Below, piece by piece: positions 60,554-64,000 of a stretch of 64,000 nt of DNA. Every line of letters starts with the position of its first letter. Within the stretch, counting starts at the first letter, position 1. The translations under genes were made by a program, and so were the position numbers. This stretch comes from Phycisphaerae bacterium (lineage in GTDB: Bacteria > Planctomycetota > Phycisphaerae > FEN-1346 > JAACEH01): NCBI GenBank assembly GCA_012729015.1, contig JAAYDY010000042.1, forward strand, positions 1-64,000. The letters run 5' to 3'. The notes below the pieces were generated by a model. That model saw nothing but the letters and a program-made list of their open reading frames with translations, was not told the origin of the DNA and did no database searches.

Positions 60554-61717
60554 TCATGCCCCGCGAAGCTCTGACAGTCTCTCCACAAGCCGCTCAACCT
60601 GCTCCTTCGTGTGGCCGCACGTCAGGCTGATGCGCAGCCGGCTCGTGCCGCGCGGCACTGTCGGCGGACGGATCGCCGGAACCAGGATGCCCTGCTCCCA
60701 CAGGCCGCCGCTCAGGGCCACCGCTCGCTCCACGTCCCCTGCCATCACGGGAATAATCGGCGACCGCCCCGCAGGCACCGTCCACCCCGCCGCCCTCAGC
60801 CGCTCGCGCAGCGAGCACGCCACGGCGAGCAACCGCTCGCGCCGCTCCGGCTCCTGGCGGACGATCTCCAGCGCCGCCATGGCCGCAGCCGCCTGCGCCG
60901 GCGGGATCCCCGTCGTGTAGACAAACGGCCGCCCGCGATTCACCACCAGGTCGATCACCGCCCGCGACGCGGCAATGAAGCCGCCCAGGCCGCCCAGCGC
61001 CTTCGACAACGTGCCCACCGTCGCGGTCAGGTCGCCGGGTCCGAGCCCCTGCTCCTCGCCCACGCCCGCCCCGGTCGGGCCGAAGACCCCGGTGGCATGG
61101 GCCTCGTCCACGACGAACATCGCCCCGTGTGCCCGCGCCACGGCCGCCAGCTCCGCCAGCGGCGCCTCGTCGCCGTCCATCGAGAAGACCGATTCGGTCA
61201 CGACCAGGCGCCGCCGGTACCCGGCCTTGTCGCGCAGACGGGCGTCCAGCGACTCCGGATCGTTGTGCTTCCACGTAACCAGCCGCGCGCGCGACAGCGC
61301 GATCGCGTCCAGAATCGACGCGTGGCACAGCCGGTCGGCAAACACCGCGTCGCCCCGCCCGGCAAGCACCGTCACCAGGGCCAGATTCGCCATGTACCCC
61401 GTCGGCAACACCAGGGCAGCTTCCGTGCCCTTGAAGTCGGCCAACTGCCGCTCCAACTCCGTCACCGCTCCATGGGTGCCGACAATCAACCGGCTGGCGG
61501 AACTGCCCACCCCGGACGTCGCCGCAGCCGCCCCAGCCGCCTCGGCCAGACGCAGGTCGGCCGCCAGCGACAGGTAATCGTTCGAAGCGAACTGAAGCAC
61601 GCGCCGCCCATCCACGACGATCTCCGGCCCCGGCGCCGACTCCACGGTCCGCAACTGCCGCCACAGACCATCCCGCCGAACCTCACCGAGCACGTCGTCG
61701 ATCCACTCCAGAGCCAC
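60554..61717 (-). CDS. bioF: 8-amino-7-oxononanoate synthase-like enzyme (BioF/KBL family)
   Basis: PLP enzyme of the alpha-oxoamine synthase family, 387 aa; BioF joins pimeloyl-ACP and alanine in biotin synthesis. FASNDYLSLA, GVGSSASRLIVGTHGAV, SVFSMDGDEAPL, VVDEAHATGVFG and PLP-lysine TLSKALGGLGG are clear. The GTG at 61717 has GGGAGGGGG directly upstream and fits BioF N-termini; an ATG at 61747 is possible. KBL or SPT activity cannot be excluded, and no other bio gene is nearby. Confidence 0.85.
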   Translation of the reverse strand: MALEWIDDVLGEVRRDGLWRQLRTVESAPGPEIVVDGRRVLQFASNDYLSLAADLRLAEAAGAAAATSGVGSSASRLIVGTHGAVTELERQLADFKGTEAALVLPTGYMANLALVTVLAGRGDAVFADRLCHASILDAIALSRARLVTWKHNDPESLDARLRDKAGYRRRLVVTESVFSMDGDEAPLAELAAVARAHGAMFVVDEAHATGVFGPTGAGVGEEQGLGPGDLTATVGTLSKALGGLGGFIAASRAVIDLVVNRGRPFVYTTGIPPAQAAAAMAALEIVRQEPERRERLLAVACSLRERLRAAGWTVPAGRSPIIPVMAGDVERAVALSGGLWEQGILVPAIRPPTVPRGTSRLRISLTCGHTKEQVERLVERLSELRGA

Positions 61718-61842
61718 GCCGCCCCCTCCCGTCGCCTCACACGGCATCGAACCACCCCACGATGATCCCCTGCGGCCACTGCGGCCTGGGCAACATGGGC
61801 AAAGCCTCGATGTTGCCGGAAATCACCGATGTTTCCCGTATT

Positions 61843-61875
61843 TGTCAAGTCGGCCGAAGCCCTGTCAAATCAGCC
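61843..61875 (-). promoter_or_regulatory. Tandem TTGACA repeats upstream of bioF
   Basis: A 13-bp direct repeat with two differences (GGCTGATTTGACA and GGCCGACTTGACA on the minus strand), 20 bp apart. Either copy can act as a -35 with only a weak -10 downstream. Possible tandem promoter or regulator site. Confidence 0.35.
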
Positions 61876-62354
61876 TTTTCAACCTCTTCTTCTCACGCAG
61901 GTTAAGCTGGGCGTTTACTCCATGCGGCGCGCCCGCATAACCGGCACATCTTCACAGGGCCCGCATTCCACTGGCATTGTCGCTAAACACCTGAGAATCA
62001 AGCCATTACGCCCCTGCTTATCGGACCGAAAGATGCAAGCCCCTTGCGGCACAGCCTTTGCATCTCTATACGGCGGAGAGGGACATCCGATGGCCTATGT
62101 GTTGACACAACTCGACCGACGCAGATTCAAGATCCTGCTGCTCACCATAGCGACTTTCATCGCGCTTTGCTAGCCTCAGGATCGGTCTGTCAACCTATCG
62201 GATCGGCCGCTCGTCGGCCGGTCCGCTTTCATGCGCCAACCGACCCGATCCGCCCTGCCCTCGCCGCGGCTGCGAACGCGCCCCGTCGCCGGCCACGTCG
62301 CCGGTCCCGCGGCCGCACGATGCCGCCTCATGACAGAACTCGTACAAGCCCTGT
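61876..62354. other. Intergenic region between bioF and the IdeS-like gene
   Basis: The gap between the two divergent genes is about 920 bp. Apart from the bioF repeats on its left, the candidate small ORF and the right-hand promoter and leader, I see no gene or known RNA element. Confidence 0.4.
62090..62173 (+). CDS. Candidate 27-aa hydrophobic small protein
   Basis: ATG at 62090 with GGAGAGG 8 nt before it and a TTGCGG-17-TATACG pair (62044-62072) upstream. The product has a basic DRRRFK followed by the hydrophobic ILLLTIATFIALC end, like a short membrane peptide. There is no homologue evidence; it may be chance. Confidence 0.25.
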   Translation: MAYVLTQLDRRRFKILLLTIATFIALC

Positions 62355-62383
62355 TTGACTCCGCACCGTTCGTGGTGTATCCT
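62355..62383 (+). promoter_or_regulatory. Promoter of the IdeS-like secreted protein gene
   Basis: TTGACT (62355-62360), 17 bp, TATCCT (62378-62383). Transcription would start near 62390, leaving a leader of about 250 nt. Confidence 0.5.
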
Positions 62384-62399
62384 CCCCTTAAGAGTACAT

Positions 62400-62598
62400 G
62401 CGGCTGTCGTTGTCGATACGATGAGGCAGCCGCCGTTTCTGCGCTGGGGGTGAGAGTGGGCTGACACATCTCATCCGCCCGGAGGGAACGTTTCCTGCCG
62501 AGGCCTGTGGGCTTCCAGGGAAACGACGGGCAAGCTGTTCCGCCATGACGACATCATGACATCGCATGAGAGGTTGCCTGCTGCCCGACAAGGGGCAG
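62400..62598 (+). ncRNA. Structured 5' leader RNA of unknown class
   Basis: Three hairpins are visible. (1) GCGGCTG/CAGCCGC (62400-62433) with an inner TCGT/ACGA pair. (2) A long nested stem at 62477-62531: GCCCG/CGGGC, CGTTTCC/GGAAACG and GAGGCC/GGCTTC around a TGTG loop. (3) CTGCCC/GGGCAG (62581-62598). It does not match the c-di-GMP, glycine or cobalamin riboswitch consensus by eye. Confidence 0.4.
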
Positions 62599-62641
62599 AG
62601 GGCCATGTCTCCAGCCGAGGTCAGGGGAAAGGGAGCACTCC

Positions 62642-64000
62642 ATGGGTCTGCACAGGCGCAGTCGCTACGGTCTTGCCGCCACGGTGTGGGTCGGCCTGGC
62701 TCTGGGCATCGCACAGGCGGCCCTCGCCCAGGACTGGGATGTCCGCCTGCCGGGCATCCTGCCCGACACCGACAAACTGACCAATTCCACCGGACACAAG
62801 GCCTTTCTGTGGCACTACTACACCGTCGACGACGGCGTGGTCACGTCGCACGTGGACCCGTCGGTGTGGCGGCTGAGCCTGCCGCAGGATGCCGACGGCG
62901 ACATGGAGGCCGACCCGGGCGAGGACTGGAGCGACACCGTCAACGGCGTCGCGGGCTACTGGGATGTCTCGCACGACTACAGTTGCTGGGCGGCCTCGGC
63001 CAACAACCTCGCCATGACCATCAGCGGCGTCAACCGGTACTACGACTGGATGTACCGCGAGGGCGTTCCGACGCCCTACAGCGACAACGGCACCACCTTC
63101 TGGTACGAGGGCGGCGACCAGCCCACCTACGCCCTGGACTACGACGGCTGGACCAACTACACCCTCTGGCCCGACGAGCCGGCCAGCAGTTGGTGGGCGA
63201 CCAATCCGCAGTGGGACATCTGGTCGGCCCTGCGCGAGGGCTCGCCGGTGGCGGTCTCGGTGGAATGGGATCTGACGGCGCGGCACGCCTTCACGGTCTA
63301 CGGCATCGACATGGTCAACCATAAGCTCTGGATCGTCGATTCCGACAGCGACTCTAACGGCAGCGAGCCCTACTGGATGGACTATCGTTTTGCGGACAGC
63401 GACATCGCCGGCGGCTTCTTCCAGATCAACTGGGGCGGCTGGTACGACATGGGCGTCCTGACCATGCTCCCGGCCCGCTACTGGCAGATCGTCACCGGCG
63501 GCGACTGGGGCACCGGAAGCTGGGCCAGCGAGTACGACGACTGCGACATCCGCGTCATCCAGGGCATGATCCAGCACACGCCGTGCGTGGTTACCGTGAC
63601 CGACGCGCGGCAGGCCACGCGGCTGGTGATCCGCGACGACCGGTACAAGGAAGGCCTGGTCACGCTGGACGTCCGGCCCACGGGGGCGCTGAACCTGAAG
63701 ACCCTCATGATGCGCGACAACTGCACCATCAACGTCGAGGGCGACCTCTACGTCGGCTGGCAACAGACGATCGACGGTCTGGTGACGGTCAAGCCCGGCG
63801 GCACGTGGCGCAGCCCCATGGGCACGGTCATCGTCGGCACGCAGGCCTTGGGAGCGCTGGTGGACCAGACCGGCGGCACAACCGAGGCCTGGACGGCCAT
63901 CCTGGGCTACGAGCCGCAGGCCGCCGGCACGTGGTGGCTGACCGGCAGCAGCCTCGCCAAGGTCAACGAACTGGTCATCGGCGACGCGGGGCGCGGCGAA
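62642..64000 (+). CDS. Secreted protein with IdeS/Mac-1-like cysteine protease domain (C-terminus beyond window)
   Basis: Partial gene open to the right edge; 453 codons seen. ATG 62642 follows an AAAGGGAG box. Residues 1-29 are a signal peptide ending ALA-QDW. Residues ~50-280 show a cysteine-protease triad like that of IdeS/Mac-1 (family C66): Cys115 in DYSCWAASANN, His215 in ARHAFTVYGID, then Asp233 and Asp235 in WIVDSDSDS, matching the DSD pair of IdeS. A C39-like protease is an alternative, but the CGP motif is lacking. From ~310 onward come Gly/Thr-rich beta repeats (VKPGGTW, VDQTGGT) like those of the PEP-CTERM and beta-helix proteins at 6.7-11.3 kb. Confidence 0.65.
   Translation, partial: MGLHRRSRYGLAATVWVGLALGIAQAALAQDWDVRLPGILPDTDKLTNSTGHKAFLWHYYTVDDGVVTSHVDPSVWRLSLPQDADGDMEADPGEDWSDTVNGVAGYWDVSHDYSCWAASANNLAMTISGVNRYYDWMYREGVPTPYSDNGTTFWYEGGDQPTYALDYDGWTNYTLWPDEPASSWWATNPQWDIWSALREGSPVAVSVEWDLTARHAFTVYGIDMVNHKLWIVDSDSDSNGSEPYWMDYRFADSDIAGGFFQINWGGWYDMGVLTMLPARYWQIVTGGDWGTGSWASEYDDCDIRVIQGMIQHTPCVVTVTDARQATRLVIRDDRYKEGLVTLDVRPTGALNLKTLMMRDNCTINVEGDLYVGWQQTIDGLVTVKPGGTWRSPMGTVIVGTQALGALVDQTGGTTEAWTAILGYEPQAAGTWWLTGSSLAKVNELVIGDAGRGE

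Noticed and set aside
62390..62641. c-di-GMP or glycine riboswitch in the leader of the IdeS-like gene
   Set aside because: The conserved core sequences of these classes are not present; only generic hairpins are seen.

Overview
The window looks like a chromosomal segment of a GC-rich member of the Planctomycetota, probably Phycisphaerae-like (inference). Pointers are a PEP-CTERM-tagged repeat protein, dockerin-like tails, paired GntR/LacI-type regulators, a planctomycete-looking EF-Tu switch I, rsmH outside any division cluster, and a ribosomal cluster with no rpmD (L30). There is no rRNA, CRISPR array, phage or insertion sequence.

Left part (1-20.9 kb). A dockerin-type C-terminus runs in from the left edge. 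Two paralogous GntR/LacI-type regulators then flank rsmH and an ABC-F ATPase. Next come secreted proteins: a dockerin-like gene remnant, a 1093-aa repeat + PKD + beta-helix protein, and a PEP-CTERM protein sharing the same repeats. A glycyl radical enzyme with its radical SAM activase follows, with a good promoter, then a secreted TIM-barrel-like protein. A plus-strand operon encodes a HAD phosphatase, a MacB/LolC-type permease, a LolD-type ATPase, a VTT/DedA-like membrane protein and a LolA-like periplasmic protein. It looks like a compact envelope-transport module.

Middle (20.9-54.4 kb). After a HIT protein, the whole minus strand is one uninterrupted translation/transcription cluster, read from high to low coordinates. 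The order is tRNA-Thr, tuf, rpmG, tRNA-Trp, secE, nusG, rplKAJL, rpoBC, rpsLG, fusA, then the S10, spc and alpha blocks (rpsJ to rplQ) with secY, adk, map and infA. I see a strong promoter before tRNA-Thr, an internal promoter before rpsJ and a possible extended -10 before rpsL. A terminator/attenuator hairpin lies between rpsG and fusA, and a clear intrinsic terminator follows rplQ. S12 carries Arg at the classic streptomycin-resistance position.

Right part (54.5-64 kb). A three-gene operon encodes a DUF2961/GH172-like protein, a transglutaminase-like protein and an L-fucose/D-arabinose-isomerase-like protein, suggesting use of an unusual furanoside sugar. A Tat-exported superoxide dismutase, tRNA-Arg and bioF follow. 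The window ends inside a secreted protein whose N-terminal domain resembles the IdeS/Mac-1 cysteine protease family, preceded by a promoter and a structured leader RNA of about 250 nt. All promoters are consensus matches made by eye and are predictions only.
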